A DNA stretch of 64,000 nucleotides from Mrakia gelida (lineage: Eukaryota > Basidiomycota > Tremellomycetes > Cystofilobasidiales > Mrakiaceae). This document shows, in pieces, positions 1-11,189 of this stretch (the first letter of the stretch is position 1; every line of letters starts with the position of its first letter). The notes below the pieces were generated by a model. That model had not been told where the DNA came from. It saw only the letters and a program-made list of their open reading frames with translations, and did no database searches. A program made the translations under genes and the position numbers. The DNA is taken from contig BRON01000015.1 of assembly GCA_024345305.1 (NCBI GenBank), forward strand, positions 930,001 to 994,000. Reading direction: 5' to 3'.

Positions 1-823
1 GACGCGACGACGAGCTGATCTCTTCCCCTTGTTCTTCTTCTCTTTCTCTTCGCTCGCAATCGAATCAACAGACTGCCCCATCTGCTACGACGATCTCTTG
101 GCTACGGATCCTGCTCTCACGTTCTGCCTCGCTCCTGGAGGTTGCGGTCGAGGTGAGCTTTTTCTGTCTTCGCTCGAGTCGTCGTTCCTCGCGCTCGTCG
201 TCGCCTCTGACTCTTCTTCCTCCCTCTCCCCGCATCAGCTCTCCACAACGAATGCCTCGGACAGTGGATCAGGACTCAGAAGGGTCTCGGAAAGGAGGTT
301 ACCTGCGTTTGGTGCAGAGCGGCTTGGTCGTCGACGGCTGGAGCGGGAGGTCAGACTCTCGGTGGAGGAGGAGCGTCGTCTTCTCAGGGAGGAATCTAGT
401 GAGTCTTTCCTCTTCTTTTCTCTAGACCGATTTGCTCCGTATCTTTCGATGGTGGAACGACGGGTTGAACTGACGCCCCTCTTCTCTCGTCTCCCTTGTC
501 CAGCACCAACCTCGCCGCCGAAGCAGGCATGAGCTCCACTCGAGACGTCTCGAGCTACTAGTGAGTCTTCCCTCACTCCCTCGTTCACCACACCCACCTC
601 TCTCCCTCGCTAACACCTCGTTATCTCTCGCCCTCTCTCTCCAGCATGGGTCCTCGACGGTTCGTCGCGTCGTGCCCTGCAGCGCTCGCCTCCTCCTTTG
701 CTCGTTCGCTCGTCCTCTGACTCGCCTTCTTCCCCCTTTTATTCCTCTCGCAGAGGCGAATCCTACAACAGCTACACCATCTCCCAACGATCTCAGTCCT
801 ACCAGAACGGAGGCGGATACTGA
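1..823 (+). CDS. RING-finger protein, 3' end (5' partial)
   Basis: C-terminal part of a gene that starts before the window. Exons read about 72-152, 239-398, 504-560, 645-659 and 754-823, with GT/AG borders and one continuous frame. The first two exons join to give a RING finger: CPIC, then a Cys in the TFC...GGCG segment, then LHNEC, then CVWCRA, which is the spacing of a RING-type zinc-binding ubiquitin ligase module. The tail after the RING is Gly/Ser-rich and ends GESYNSYTISQRSQSYQNGG-Y. The first 71 bases are read as the end of an intron (branch-like gctgat, acceptor aacag). E3 ligase activity is inferred from the RING only; substrates and N-terminal domains lie outside the window. The 15-nt exon at 645-659 is short but keeps the frame. 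Confidence 0.7.
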
Positions 824-1809
824 ACGACCTCGTCTCTGATCCCTCGGTTTCTTCGCTGGTACTTCTTCTCGCACGTCTCGTTTCGCTTTTCAACACTCGC
901 TGGTCAAATATCTAGTCATCTCGCTTTCTCCTCGACACCGTACTCTCTTCTTCTCTCTGTACTGTAGTCTTTCTCGCTTTCCCTCATCGTCCGCTCTCGC
1001 CTGTCTCTTCGCCGTCCTTCTCTTTCGTGTTCTTTTTTTCGCCTCTCGTTTTTTTTCTCGTTACGATCTCTTCACGACTTTCTCCTCCTTTCTCTGCGTG
1101 CGTCATGCGTTGACGGAAAAGAGAGAAAAAGAGAGCGCGGCTCGGAGTCGGAGTTGGGGGAGCAGGATGTTGAGTTGAGAGCGAGCGAGAAGGTATGGGA
1201 AAGAAGGGAGGGAGAGAGAGTAGGGGGTTGTAAGTAGTACGCTTCTGCTTCTCTGTCGTTTAGTACATGGTAGGAGCAGGAGGGCAACTCCGATCTCGCG
1301 ATAGTGCTGCCGGGCGGAAGCGCTTGTTTTGTTTTCACTTCACTTCCCTGGGTCCCTCTCGCAGTCTGTTTGTAGCCACACTCGACGCCTCTTCTTCGCA
1401 AAAGGACTCGAACGAATCCACCTAGCCGGTTCAAATCTGCTACCTCATGTAGCATACCTAGATGCATCTCAGCCTGCGTTGGGTCGAGTTCAGGTACCTC
1501 TGACTTTCCCCTTTCCCCTCCCTTCTCGTCTTTCCTCTTTCAGGACCCTGAGCGCTTTTCTTTTATCCGGAAGCGAAACATCTTTCTTCTTCGGCTGCTC
1601 CAGGTCTCGCTCTCTTTGTGGAAGAGCCTTAAACATCGACCAACCGATCGGTGGCGGCGTGAACGTCGATTCGAGGACGAGGCGTTTCGTCCTTTTCTTT
1701 CACGCCCACGCTTTCCAAACAGTTCCCTGAACCTGACTTTTCGTTGTCTCCCACCCAACACCCACCTCCTCCCGTCTCTAATAGACCTCCCAGCTCTCCA
1801 TCCTCATCA
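824..1809. other. intergenic, no gene seen
   Basis: About 1 kb between the RING gene stop and the secreted-protein start. Pyrimidine-rich on the + strand. Several open frames exist but none has a convincing ATG, splice structure or recognisable protein. It probably holds the 3' UTR of the first gene and the promoter and leader of the next. Confidence 0.5.
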
Positions 1810-2707
1810 ATGCTCTTCACTCAGCAACCAGGTCGACTCTTTGCCCTCGCGATCCTCCTCGCTTCTTCTCCACCCACCCACGCTGGCTACGTGAGACCAC
1901 AAGCTCTCCAAGCTCGTGCGTCGAGCTCTTCATACGTCTGCAACAACCCAGCTCAGGCGTGAGTACTAGTACTTCTCTCCTTTTCTTCCTAATCGATCCT
2001 TCGAAGCTGTCTTCGCGTCGCAGATCGTTTTCGCTCGCCATCCTCCCCTCGTTCACTGACCTGCCTTCTCCTCTTTCTCTTTCTCAAAAGCTCCGGATGC
2101 CCTGACGAGTACATCGCCACATCCTCCTCTTCAACGGAAACCAACTGCAGCGACATCGGCGGAAAGTTCGTCCTCCTAGTTTCCCGTTTTCTCTTTCTCA
2201 ACAAGAAACGCCTCAAGCCCCCTCCCCCTCCCCCTCGATCTCCAAACGTCGCGACTCGCAAGCTCACACGTTCCACCTCCTTCTCCTCCTTTTCTTCTTC
2301 ATCTACCCCTCTCTCTCCACACAGCTACGACTGCCAGTACAATGCCAGCGGCCAGCTCAACACCGACGCTTCAAGCACCGAGTGCCCTGCCTCGGCCTAC
2401 CCTCGAGGAACGCTCTGTGAACCAGCCGAAGGAGGAGACTACTATCCCTGTCAGAACCCGGTGACAACCGGAGGAGTGACCACTTGTACGAACATGGCGA
2501 GGAGGAATGGAATGAGTAGGAGTCCCGGTGAGAGAGAGGTGTTTTTTTTTCCTTCGACGCGACGCGTGAATCGAATAGTCTAGAGAACTGATCTCTTTCG
2601 TCTCTCCCTTCCTCTTTCTCTTTCGTTCGTCAGAATGGGTTAAGAAGAGACAAGCTAAGGTCAAACGAGCTTCGGTTCGAACCCTCAAGGCCTCTCCTGC
2701 CTACTAA
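1810..2707 (+). CDS. small Cys-rich secreted protein
   Basis: Four exons: 1810-1958, 2091-2165, 2325-2527, 2634-2707. The product starts MLFTQQPGRLFALAILLASS and has a clear signal peptide (a hydrophobic run, then PPTHAGY). After it comes a Ser/Thr-rich region with eight cysteines in short motifs such as YVCNNP, SGCPDEY, TNCSDIGG, YDCQYN, TECPAS, TLCEPA, YPCQNP and TTCTN. The C-terminus is basic with dibasic KKR and VKR sites, so Kex2-type processing is possible. The start is the only ATG that places the hydrophobic run at the N-terminus. Secretion is well supported by the sequence; the role (wall protein, effector-like or other) is unknown. I do not recognise the family. Confidence 0.7.
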
Positions 2708-3006
2708 TTAAGATCGATTGAGATCAGACGTCGCGTCGAGATTGATCTGTTTCGTTGGTTTATCTTCCCGTCCTCTCTCTCTTTTTTCCGCTTCTTTGGA
2801 GGATTCTGTTGGTAAGGTGGGAAGAGAAGTACAGAGAGCTTTTCCTTCCTTTTCCTGCCTCAAGAAAGTACCGTAAAATCTTCCTTCTTCTTGCCATCGG
2901 AGTCATTTCCCAAAGGAAGGAAAAGCAAAACCCACGTGACTCGACCAAATCGATCCTCCCTCGCTCGCCCCCGTTCTCGGTCTCCCCGACCAACGACCTC
3001 CTCGAC

Positions 3007-4218
3007 ATGCTCCCCAGATCTCTCCGAGTATCAGCCCCCCTTACCTTCACCTACAAAACAATCCCCTACTTCCCTAACCCTCTTTCCCTGACCCTCGACG
3101 TCCATCTTCCCGCTTCGAATCTCTCCGCCACCGCGTCGTCCCCTGCTCTGCTCCTCATCCACCAAGGAGGCTTCACCAACAAATCGAAATCTAACCTTCC
3201 GCCTTGGCTTCTAGATCTCGCGCACGAGAAGGGATGGGTCGTCGTGGCGCCGAACTACCGACTTCTCGCTGGAGGACTCGCGGAGAAGAGCGAGGGAGGG
3301 GAGAACGACGAGGGGAAGGCAGTAGGGGTGGATCTTGGAGATAGTTTCGACGATGTGCTAGACGCGTACGAGTGGATGGTTGGTGGGAAGTTGGATCGTG
3401 TGCTGAGAGAAAGGAAGGGAGGGGAGGAGCTGTTGAAGGTCGATTTGGAGAAGCTCGTCGTCGTCGGAATGAGCGCTGGTGAGTTAAATTGTTCCTTCCA
3501 TCTACTCTATGGTTTTCGAAGCGCGTCTGACTCTCTTACGGGCCCCTCTTTTTTTTTGCTTTTCCTTTCCTCAGGCGGCGCTCTTTCCCTCCTCCTCCCC
3601 ACCCAACTCGCGTCGTCGTCCCTCCCTCAACCCTCCTCCGTTATCTCGGTCTACCCCATCACTCGCCCCTTTCATCCCTACTACAACACACCTCGACACA
3701 CACCTTCATCCCCTTACCCATCCTTCAACATCCCTCCCTCCTTCACCCACGTCGCGTCGAAACTGTCCATCGCTCCCGTCGTCGCGTCGGCGTCGGATCC
3801 CAGTGACCGAAGCGACCTCTGGAGCTGGGTAGTCCAGAACGGATGGTTTGGAGACATGTGTCTAGGCAAGGGCCTAGGAGAGTTTACTGGGAGGGGGAAA
3901 GGGGATCGAGACCCGACGCGGCCGGAGGGGACAGGGACGTTGAAAGCGAGGCTTTCCCCTCTCGTTGGAGTCAACGCTCCTCGGAAAGAGTCCTACCCTC
4001 GGACTTACATCCTCCACGGAGATGCAGACGTCTGGATCCCGTTCGAGGAGAGTGAGTGGGCGAAGGAGAGGTTGGAGGAAGGTGGGGTTGAGGTTGAGTT
4101 CGTGAGGGTTGAGGGAGAGGATCATGGGTTTGAGGAGGAGATGAGGTTGGGAGTGGATGGGAAGTATGATGGACTTTGGAGGAGGGTTGGGAGTTGGATG
4201 GAGGCGGGCTGGAAGTGA
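3007..4218 (+). CDS. alpha/beta hydrolase
   Basis: Two exons, 3007-3478 and 3575-4218, giving 371 residues. The intron splits the nucleophile elbow: joined, it reads VVVGMSAGGALSLLLP, a GxSxG motif with Ser156 as candidate nucleophile. Upstream is LLIHQGG, in the position of the oxyanion-hole HGGG-type motif, and near the C-terminus YILHGDADVWIPFEES and GEDHGFEEE supply the expected acid and His. No signal peptide is evident, so it is probably cytosolic. The ATG at 3007 is chosen because the open frame further upstream is low-complexity and has no good ATG. Substrate unknown; arylesterase, lipase or carboxylesterase-like roles are all possible. Confidence 0.8.
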   Translation: MLPRSLRVSAPLTFTYKTIPYFPNPLSLTLDVHLPASNLSATASSPALLLIHQGGFTNKSKSNLPPWLLDLAHEKGWVVVAPNYRLLAGGLAEKSEGGENDEGKAVGVDLGDSFDDVLDAYEWMVGGKLDRVLRERKGGEELLKVDLEKLVVVGMSAGELNCSFHLLYGFRSASDSLTGPSFFLLFLSSGGALSLLLPTQLASSSLPQPSSVISVYPITRPFHPYYNTPRHTPSSPYPSFNIPPSFTHVASKLSIAPVVASASDPSDRSDLWSWVVQNGWFGDMCLGKGLGEFTGRGKGDRDPTRPEGTGTLKARLSPLVGVNAPRKESYPRTYILHGDADVWIPFEESEWAKERLEEGGVEVEFVRVEGEDHGFEEEMRLGVDGKYDGLWRRVGSWMEAGWK

Positions 4219-4637
4219 GACGGATGGCGGAGACGAAGGAGAGACGAAACGACGACGCGACGCGACCGAGTTTTGCGCTTTGCTTGCTTAACTATGTATG
4301 TCATGATTAAAACGAACCTACAAGCGAACACAGATGGAATCGAGCCGATGGTGCCAGAGCGTGGTTGAGCCCGGCAAGGAGGTAATCGTGTCCAAAGAAA
4401 GCGAGCCGGACGCGTCGCGTATTCTCTGCTCCGCCACGGCTTCTTCTCGTCAACTCTGAAGCTCAAGAGAAGACATGCGCTGTCCTATGCAACTCTCGAG
4501 ATAGGAGAGGTCCTCGAAGACGTCCGAACAAGAGAAGCGACCGTCAGCAGCCCGGAGAGAAGAACAAGAGAAGAGGCGGGAATGGGCTGTCCAAATTTAC
4601 ACAACCTGTGTGCAAAGGTGGGTTCGCTGTCATCGAC
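4219..4637. other. intergenic between hydrolase and tRNA
   Basis: About 420 bp. No open frame with splice support and no repeat seen. It should contain the hydrolase 3' end and the upstream flank of the tRNA gene. Confidence 0.5.
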
Positions 4638-4710
4638 GGGGGTTTAGCTCAGTTGGTAGAGCATACGCTTAGCATGTGTAAGGTCGTGAGTTCAATCCTT
4701 ACAGCCTCCA
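4638..4710 (+). tRNA. tRNA-Ala (anticodon AGC), intronless
   Basis: The 73-nt sequence folds as a canonical cloverleaf. The acceptor stem pairs GGGGGTT with AGCCTCC (one G-T, one T-G pair). The D arm is GCTC-AGTTGGTA-GAGC. The anticodon stem pairs TACGC with GTGTA around the loop TTAGCAT, which puts AGC at positions 34-36. The T arm is GTGAG-TTCAATC-CTTAC. The A box (TAGCTCAGTTGG) and B box (AGTTCAATCC) needed by Pol III are present. CCA is not encoded, as usual in eukaryotes. Confidence 0.95.
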
Positions 4711-4714
4711 TTCG

Positions 4715-4719
4715 TTTTT
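4715..4719 (+). terminator. Pol III T5 terminator of tRNA-Ala
   Basis: A run of five T starts 5 nt after the mature 3' end of the tRNA, the standard Pol III termination signal; a T4 run follows a few bases later. Confidence 0.8.
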
Positions 4720-5130
4720 GCTTTTGCTCTTGCCACCCCAGAAACTCGCGTTTTGGTGCCTTCTTCCTTCACACTTGACCGAACAACTCACCTGCTCTCT
4801 TCTCACGAAAGGAGGACTCGCCCGGCCTGAAAATGAAGCTGTGACTGCCGTCTCGATCCGAGCTCGTCTCCTTCCCTTTCCCCCTCACCACCACCACAGC
4901 AGCAAACGGTGTCGGACTCCCAGCATCCTCTTGTCGACGCCTCCAGCAACACTCTCCGGTATGCAACGATCGTCTTCACAAGAGCCATCTAGATACGAGA
5001 AGGGCTGAAGGCAAGAAGAAGGAAACAACGGCGAGCTCGAGCTGACCTTCCTTCCTTCCTCCCCTTCTCTCTCCTCCAGACCATCACCTTCCCCAACCCC
5101 GAGCTTCTGTCTAAGGTTCTGCCCTCACGG
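4720..5130. other. intergenic upstream of F1
   Basis: About 410 bp. Purine/pyrimidine-rich, no coding exon supported. Contains the F1 promoter and possibly a 5' UTR intron (ctgacct-like tract near 5040). Confidence 0.4.
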
Positions 5131-5996
5131 ATGTTCTTCAGACAATCCTTGCACTCCCCAATCAACGCTCTTGCCTCGACATCAAGGCTAGTGCGAGCCG
5201 TTCCTCCTCCTCCATCTGCGAGCTCAGCGCCCCTCCTTCGGTCCATCTCCGAGAGGGCCTCTCCTTCGTCCAACGAGGGAATAGCGTCTCCAGTACGTTT
5301 CACGAAGGGTTCAGAACCATGATTATCCGTCCGAAAGTATGGTTCTTTTCCAGAACAAGCTCAAGCTGACCTCTTCTCGTTCCCATCTCGGCCTTCTCCC
5401 AGACCCTTCCCACCTCGCCTCCTCTTCCTTCCAACCGTCCTCCTCTTCCTCCTCCAAAAGGCTCTCCAGGACTTGGAATCAACTTTTACTCCAAGTTCTC
5501 GGACATCCCCTCCTCTGAAGCTCTCGCTTCCATCCTCCAACTCGCTCGATCCATCACCCCCGCTGAGCTCGCTCCCCTCCCCCCTTCGACTCGAGAACGA
5601 CACATCAAGCTCCAGGCTATCCTCGCCCTTGCGTCCAACATGGACAACCTCACTCGGAAGCACTACTTCCAATCCTTGGATGCGGAGTTTGTCTCGCAGG
5701 AAGAGGTGGAGGCGAGGAGGAAGGAGGTGGCGAGGATGGAAGTGGCCGAGGGAGGGAAGTTCGACGAGTACGACGCGGGAACGATGAAGGAGTGGGAGGA
5801 GGCTGCTCTGGTCGGGAGAGTCAAGGTCTTGAAGGGTCTTGAAGGGGCAAAGAGGAGATCTACAGTGAAGTGGATCGACAAGAAGACGGAGAGTGACAGG
5901 AGGAAGACGATGGCGAGGAGGGACGTGAGGAGAGAGTTGAAGGAGCGGGAGGAAAAGGAGGAGAAGGGAGTAGGGTTGATGAACGATGATACGTAG
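5131..5996 (+). CDS. family F member F1, putative mitochondrial protein
   Basis: Two exons, 5131-5292 and 5403-5996 (251 residues), phase-0 intron with aagctgac branch point. Exon 1 encodes an Arg/Ser-rich, acid-poor N-terminus that ends in LLRSIS, typical of a mitochondrial presequence. Exon 2 has the family core: FYSKFSDIPSSEALASILQL, then ITPAELAPLP, then a helix ending LALASNMDNLTRKHYFQSLD. A highly charged helical tail follows, with ARRDVRRELKERE near the end. It aligns along its whole length with F2-F7 in this window, including the intron position. It is one of the more diverged copies, with F2 and F6. Function unknown; mitochondrial location is inferred from the presequence only. Confidence 0.75.
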
Positions 5997-6276
5997 ATAT
6001 ATCTCGATCATGTTAGTTCGATATCCTTAGGTCACCGAAATATCTGGATGAGAGGGAGCAGGACGAAACGCGTCGCGCGCCGAGCCGCGTCTTTCTTCTT
6101 TGCGTTGCCGAGCTCGAAGAAGGGAAGGGGTGGTCATAACAGAGGTCGTGAATCATGTATCTAGTTTTAGCAATTGTAGTATAAGATGAGAAGAGCAGAA
6201 AAACAACATAAGCACGTCAAATCTAGTCCCGTTCGTGTTTCGTCTGGTCGTCCGCCTCGTCTCAGTTCGTCCCTCC

Positions 6277-9200
6277 TCAGATGTCCGACATCCTCCCAGT
6301 ATCTCCACTCAAGTCCATGATCAATCGTCCCTCCGCCTTCCTGGTCATCAGTCGTTTCGTCTCCATCCAGATAAGCTCTCGTAACTTGTAGATCTCGGTA
6401 GATCGATCCCACCTCCATCCCATGAGGAGGTTTCGGAAGCAATTGACAGCCTCGAGAGAAACGTCTCCACCTTCGGCGAGAGGGATCTGGATGTGATCCG
6501 TCTTCTGGGCCACTGGGAAGCGCGAGGAATGAAGGAAAAGCGGAGTTAGCGGAGGCACGAGATCGGTCGTCTCAGCGAGACAAGAAAGGGAGACGAACTA
6601 TCGCTGCTGTCGGGGTCTTTGATCCCAGCAGCGGGCCAAGCAGCTCGGATACTGTGGGAAGAAATAAAGAGCGTGATCAGCACCGTTCGTCGAATCATCG
6701 AACGAGACGGGAACGAGACGAGAGAAGAACTCACGCGTGCCACCAACTGAAAGGTCGTCCGTCGGCGAGGCGTTTCCTATCTCCGCTGTAGAACAAGAAG
6801 GTCCTCATCGTCGAGGAAGCGAGATCGAAGCGATGAACGGCCCAGGTGTCGTCCTCGTTCTGCGGTCGAGGGAGAAGGGAGGTCAGTTCGAGGAACGAAA
6901 ACGGGGAGAGCAGAACGACACGACTCACTCGATGTCGACAGATCGCGAGGATGACTCGAGGGAAGCCAGTTGGGCATAGGGCTGGGAGACCGAAAGGAGT
7001 CCAGAGCTTCGAAGGAGAAACGAGCATGTCAGTGAAGACGATGGAAGGAAGGAAGAGAGCTCGACGCGACTGACCTCCTCGATTATCATTTTGGCGTCGT
7101 TAAACCGTTTCTGTTCGAAGAGAAGCGAAGCTCGAGTCAGTCATGGATTTCAGAGTAGAAAGGGCTGCAGAGAAGAGGACTAACGTGGTAGCAAGCCTGA
7201 TTCAAGCTGTCTCCAAGGTTCGGTGGAACGAAGAGCTTGTCGACGACCTCGCTCGGGTTCGAACAGAGTCGATGTCGAAGTTGACGCTTGTAGGTCGTTG
7301 TCGTCCAGATCGTCAGCGCGAAGGAGTTGACTGAGGTGTTGGAAGAGGCCGAAAGAGGGGAGGGAGCGTCAGCAAAGGATAGAAGAGACGAGAAGAGAGC
7401 TCGCTCGAGGAGAAGAGAGGGACGTCGAGCAGAGTGAACGACGAACCTTGTCGAGCGAGCGAAATCTCCTCCAAGGCTCTCGTGAAGTCCTCCATCGACC
7501 AGATGACGGCCCAGGCGTACTATATAATGGGAAAAGCACGGAAGGAGAAGAGTGGTCAGCTCGACGCGAAGAGACGAAGCCAGGCTCGACAGCGGACGCG
7601 TCGAAACGAAAACGAACGCGAGCGTGGACTCACCAATCTCTGAGTCACCAAATCCCATGGCCTCGGATCCATCAATCTCGGTAGAATAGGATTTTCTCCA
7701 AAGTCCTCCTTCTCTCGCGTCGCTTTCCCTCCTCTCCCGTTCACCAACGTCTGCCCTTCGACCTCGTCCTCCTGGACGGGAGGAGGTTTGAACGCAAACA
7801 CCCCCGCCTCCGAATCCGACTCAACCACCTCAGGAGGTATCTGAGGAAGCTCTCGATCGGCGAAATCCCTCGTGATGACCTCCTGAGCTTCCGGAAGGAC
7901 GGGTTGTTCGACGATGGGAGACGCGACCAACGCTGGAGTTCTGGATCGATTCGTCGAGGGAGCTTGAACGAGGATTTGAGGAGCCGTAGGGATGACGGGA
8001 GGAGGAGTAGGAGTGGAGGAGTTGATGGTTCCGGTTTGAGCTCGTTGGGAGGAGACGGGTCGGACGGAGGAGGGAGGATCGACGACGATGATTCCGGGAG
8101 GTCCGACGGGATGGAAGGTTGCTGGATCGACTTCGACGTACAGAGCTCTTGCTTCCGAGGCTGGGTCTCCAAAGGTGTGTCGAGTCGAAGAGGAGGGATC
8201 GTCGAGAGTGGTTGGGGTCTCGGTGAAGAGACCGAGGGAGGTTCCGAGGGGGTGTTGAGTTGTCCGTTGTCGAGATCGAGTCGGTGAGGCAGAGGTCGTA
8301 GGGATGTCTTGGGTCGGAGAAGTGGGCGAGAGAGGAACAATGTAGGCGTTGGGAGGTGGGTAAGATGAGTTGATGTTGGTTGGGGTGGAAGGGGAAGATG
8401 TCGAATGAGGCAGAGAGCGAAGGATGGTTTCGATTCGGCTGTTGTTCGCTTCGAGTTTGTTGAGAAGATCCACCGCCCAAGCAGGAGGAGCCTATCAAGA
8501 GAAAGAGAAGACGCCTCAGATCAGTACGAGTCTTTGAGCGAGGACCCAAAGGAAGAAAAACGTACCTCCTGAAGCTGCTGCCTCGTCTCGAATGCTCGAC
8601 CGTCGACCTCCTGCCTCAACACCTCCCTCGCAAGCTCTCCAACCCGTTTCTCCACAGCCGTCTTCAGCACCTTCTTGACCTCCTCTCCAAGCGAAGGGTT
8701 CGACGACGCCTCGAGTAGCTCGCAGAGAACCTTGTCGTGGAAGAGACTCGCTCGAGCGAAGGTGGATCGAGTCGCGTCGGCTGAGTGTCGATGAGTCGAA
8801 AGGGAGGGAGCGCGATTCGACTGAACGAGTTGTTGGGACTGGGGGTGCTGATGGGTCTGATGATGACTGGAAGCGAGGGGAGCGGGAGTAGGAGCTGTCG
8901 ACTGATGGTCGCGAGGAGGAGAGGGAAGAGCCGTACGGGTCGAGTCGTTATCTCGCTCAGGTCGGATTTCGATGGGAGGCGAAGGCACCGAAGGAGGTCG
9001 AGAGGGAAGATCTGGAGGAGGCTGATTTGCCTGGAAGAACAGAAGAGGAGAAGGAAGGAGTGTGAGCGAAGCTGAACGGACAACGAGAAACGAAAGAACC
9101 GCGAGCTCACCGTCTCCTCCCATCTCCTCCTCACCGTCGATCCAACCTCGGTTCCAGCTGCTGGAGGAGCTCGCTTGATGGGGAGAGTGAGTCGACGAGG

Positions 9201-10647
9201 ACCCTTGTCCGGGTTGTCGACGTTTCCGAACGAGGAGGTAGAGGTTCTCGGGTCCGTGCTAGGAGATTCGATCTGAGAGAAAAGAGATCGAGACGCGACG
9301 GTTAGTCCTTACGAAGGCGGACGAGTGAAGGGAAAGATACTAAACGGGAGGCGAATCGCAACGTCAGGACTCACTGGAGGCCGATGAGATGCTCGAGAGT
9401 TGTTGTGAAGTCGCTCCTGCTGCTGAGACTGAGGACTGAGAGCGTTTCGATCTGGATCGTTCGAGTTCGTCGACGGTTGATCTTGACCGGTTCGCGAGGA
9501 ATGATGGTGCTGCAGGGAAGTAAGAGAAGAGGTCAGCTTTTCCCCAGATCCTCGGTAGACCCAACCCCGACGAGAAAAGCGACGAACCTTCAGAACCTCG
9601 CTCCTCGGAGGCATGAACGGCGAAGGGACGTTTCCACTGGCAGGTCTCCTCCCTCCTCGACCTCTCTCCTCCTCCTCCCTCTCCGCTCGACTAACATCCG
9701 TCGCCGTCCCATCCAACTGACGTTGAAGCTCTGCTGCTGAGACGGACTCGTCTCGTCGCTGGTAAGGAAGGGAAGGAAGGACGACCGGGGAATCGATGGT
9801 GTTGTTGTGGTTGTTCTTCAGAGGAGTCGCAGGGAGAGGCACCACAGGAGGAGGGGTGGATTGAGGGGTTGTAGAAGGAAGAGGTTTTCGTGTAGCTGTG
9901 GGAAAGGGGCCCAAAGGGGAGAGGGGAAGAGCGTCAGCGTGAGCTCGAACAACAAGGCAGCGAAAGAGGGCGACACAGAGAGAGAGAGAGTGGGCGACTC
10001 GACTCACGCTTGAGAATTCCCCCAGCAGTCCTGATCGATCCACCAGCGAAGGACCTCTCATCGTCAGGTCTGCCTCCTCTCGGTACCTCTTCCAACCAAG
10101 GCAAGATCTTGTGCCTCGCTTCAGGGGAAGCGAAAGCTTCGAGACCTCGTATCCTCGAGTTGACGTACTCGAGTCCCTCCTCCTCCTCGGGGTAGCCATC
10201 GTCCTCCTGAGCTTGAAGGTGACGAGGAGAGTTGTTGTTGTTGGTTGGGAGAGGGTATGACATCCTGAGAGTGACTGGAAGGGATGGAAGCCGGACGGAG
10301 AGGGAAGGAGAAGGGAGAGGGGGAGGAGGAAAGCGTGAGCTCGGAACGAAACGAGCGAGCTGAAAACGGGGAGGGGGAGTGGAAAGAGGACTGGTTTTGG
10401 GGACGAACTGTTGGACGACGAGGACGAGGTTCTATACTGTTTCGCGGGTGGGTCTGTGTCCAATCGAGAAGGAACCAGGAGGGAAGAAGCTCGGTCAAAC
10501 TCAAGAGACAGGGAAGGGTGGGCGGGGCGAACGAAGAGGAGAGGGGGGGAGGGAGAAGCAGGGCTCACCTGATTTGAGAAAAGCGAGGTACTCTGGAGTG
10601 GTATGGAAGGAGGTCGTTGGGTAGGAAGGGAGAGAAACCAGCGACAT
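6277..10647 (-). CDS. large protein, possible degenerate Ulp1-like C-terminus
   Basis: Fourteen exons in one continuous frame (1006 residues): 10647-10569, 10274-10008, 9895-9588, 9509-9375, 9272-9111, 9030-8566, 8491-7634, 7519-7447, 7330-7185, 7110-7075, 7006-6929, 6859-6735, 6651-6599, 6512-6277. The N-terminal two thirds is Ser/Pro/Gln-rich and probably disordered, apart from a charged helical stretch (EEVKKVLKTAVEKRVGELA). The last ~280 residues are ordered and cut into many small exons. They contain DDTWAVHRFDLASSTMRTFL and then HIQIPLAEGG...NCFRNLLMGW, an order reminiscent of the HW...D...Q...C segments of Ulp1/C48 peptidases but without the catalytic His and DCG motif. I treat that resemblance as weak. 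The start at 10647 gives a coding-looking first exon (MSLVSLPSYPTTSF) ahead of SYPLPTNNN. Confidence 0.6.
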
Positions 10648-11189
10648 GACCGGGTGAGGCGAGGAGGAAGGAAGGAAGGAAAGGAAGGGCGGAGCTGGTG
10701 AGCGGTTGAGGCGAGTTCTAACAAGAAGGGAGGGTCCGACCGAAGGCTCCTCCGTTTTCAAGGGGTTGAAAGGTGTCTGTATATGAGAGGGAGCAATCAA
10801 GCTTCATGACCCAGAAAGATCGCTGCAGAGAGGAAGGAGCTCGTTGCGCGTCAGCGAAGGAGAAGGCCGTCGAGAGCGAAAGAAGAGGGAAAGGTAAGGT
10901 GGGGCTGAGATTTGATGGTTTGAGCTTCGTTGCCAACGAAGTTTCATTCACCTCTCCCACGAACCTCCGAGGGTCTGTTCTGATACGGAGACCTCTACCG
11001 GAGACACCCCTTCCCCGTAGGAGGAGTGGGTGACTCACCCTGGAGAACGGAGAGACGGCTGGAGAGGCGAAGTGGGATCAAACGCGACGCGTCTCGAGGC
11101 GTCCTTTCCCCTTCTCTTCCTTTCCTCCAGGACGTTCGACAGCCTCAAATGCAGTTGAAAAGGATCTATACTGACAGTTTAAACCCTCT
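10648..11189. other. intergenic, promoter side of 6277-10647 gene
   Basis: About 540 bp between the start of one minus-strand gene and the stop of the next (F2). No exon supported. A GACGCGTC palindrome lies near 11087. Confidence 0.4.

Noticed and set aside
1370..1480. tRNA-like stretch (gactcgaac and gccggttcaaatc elements)
   Set aside because: Neither strand gives a 7-nt T loop with a paired stem plus acceptor and anticodon arms; only isolated B-box-like words.
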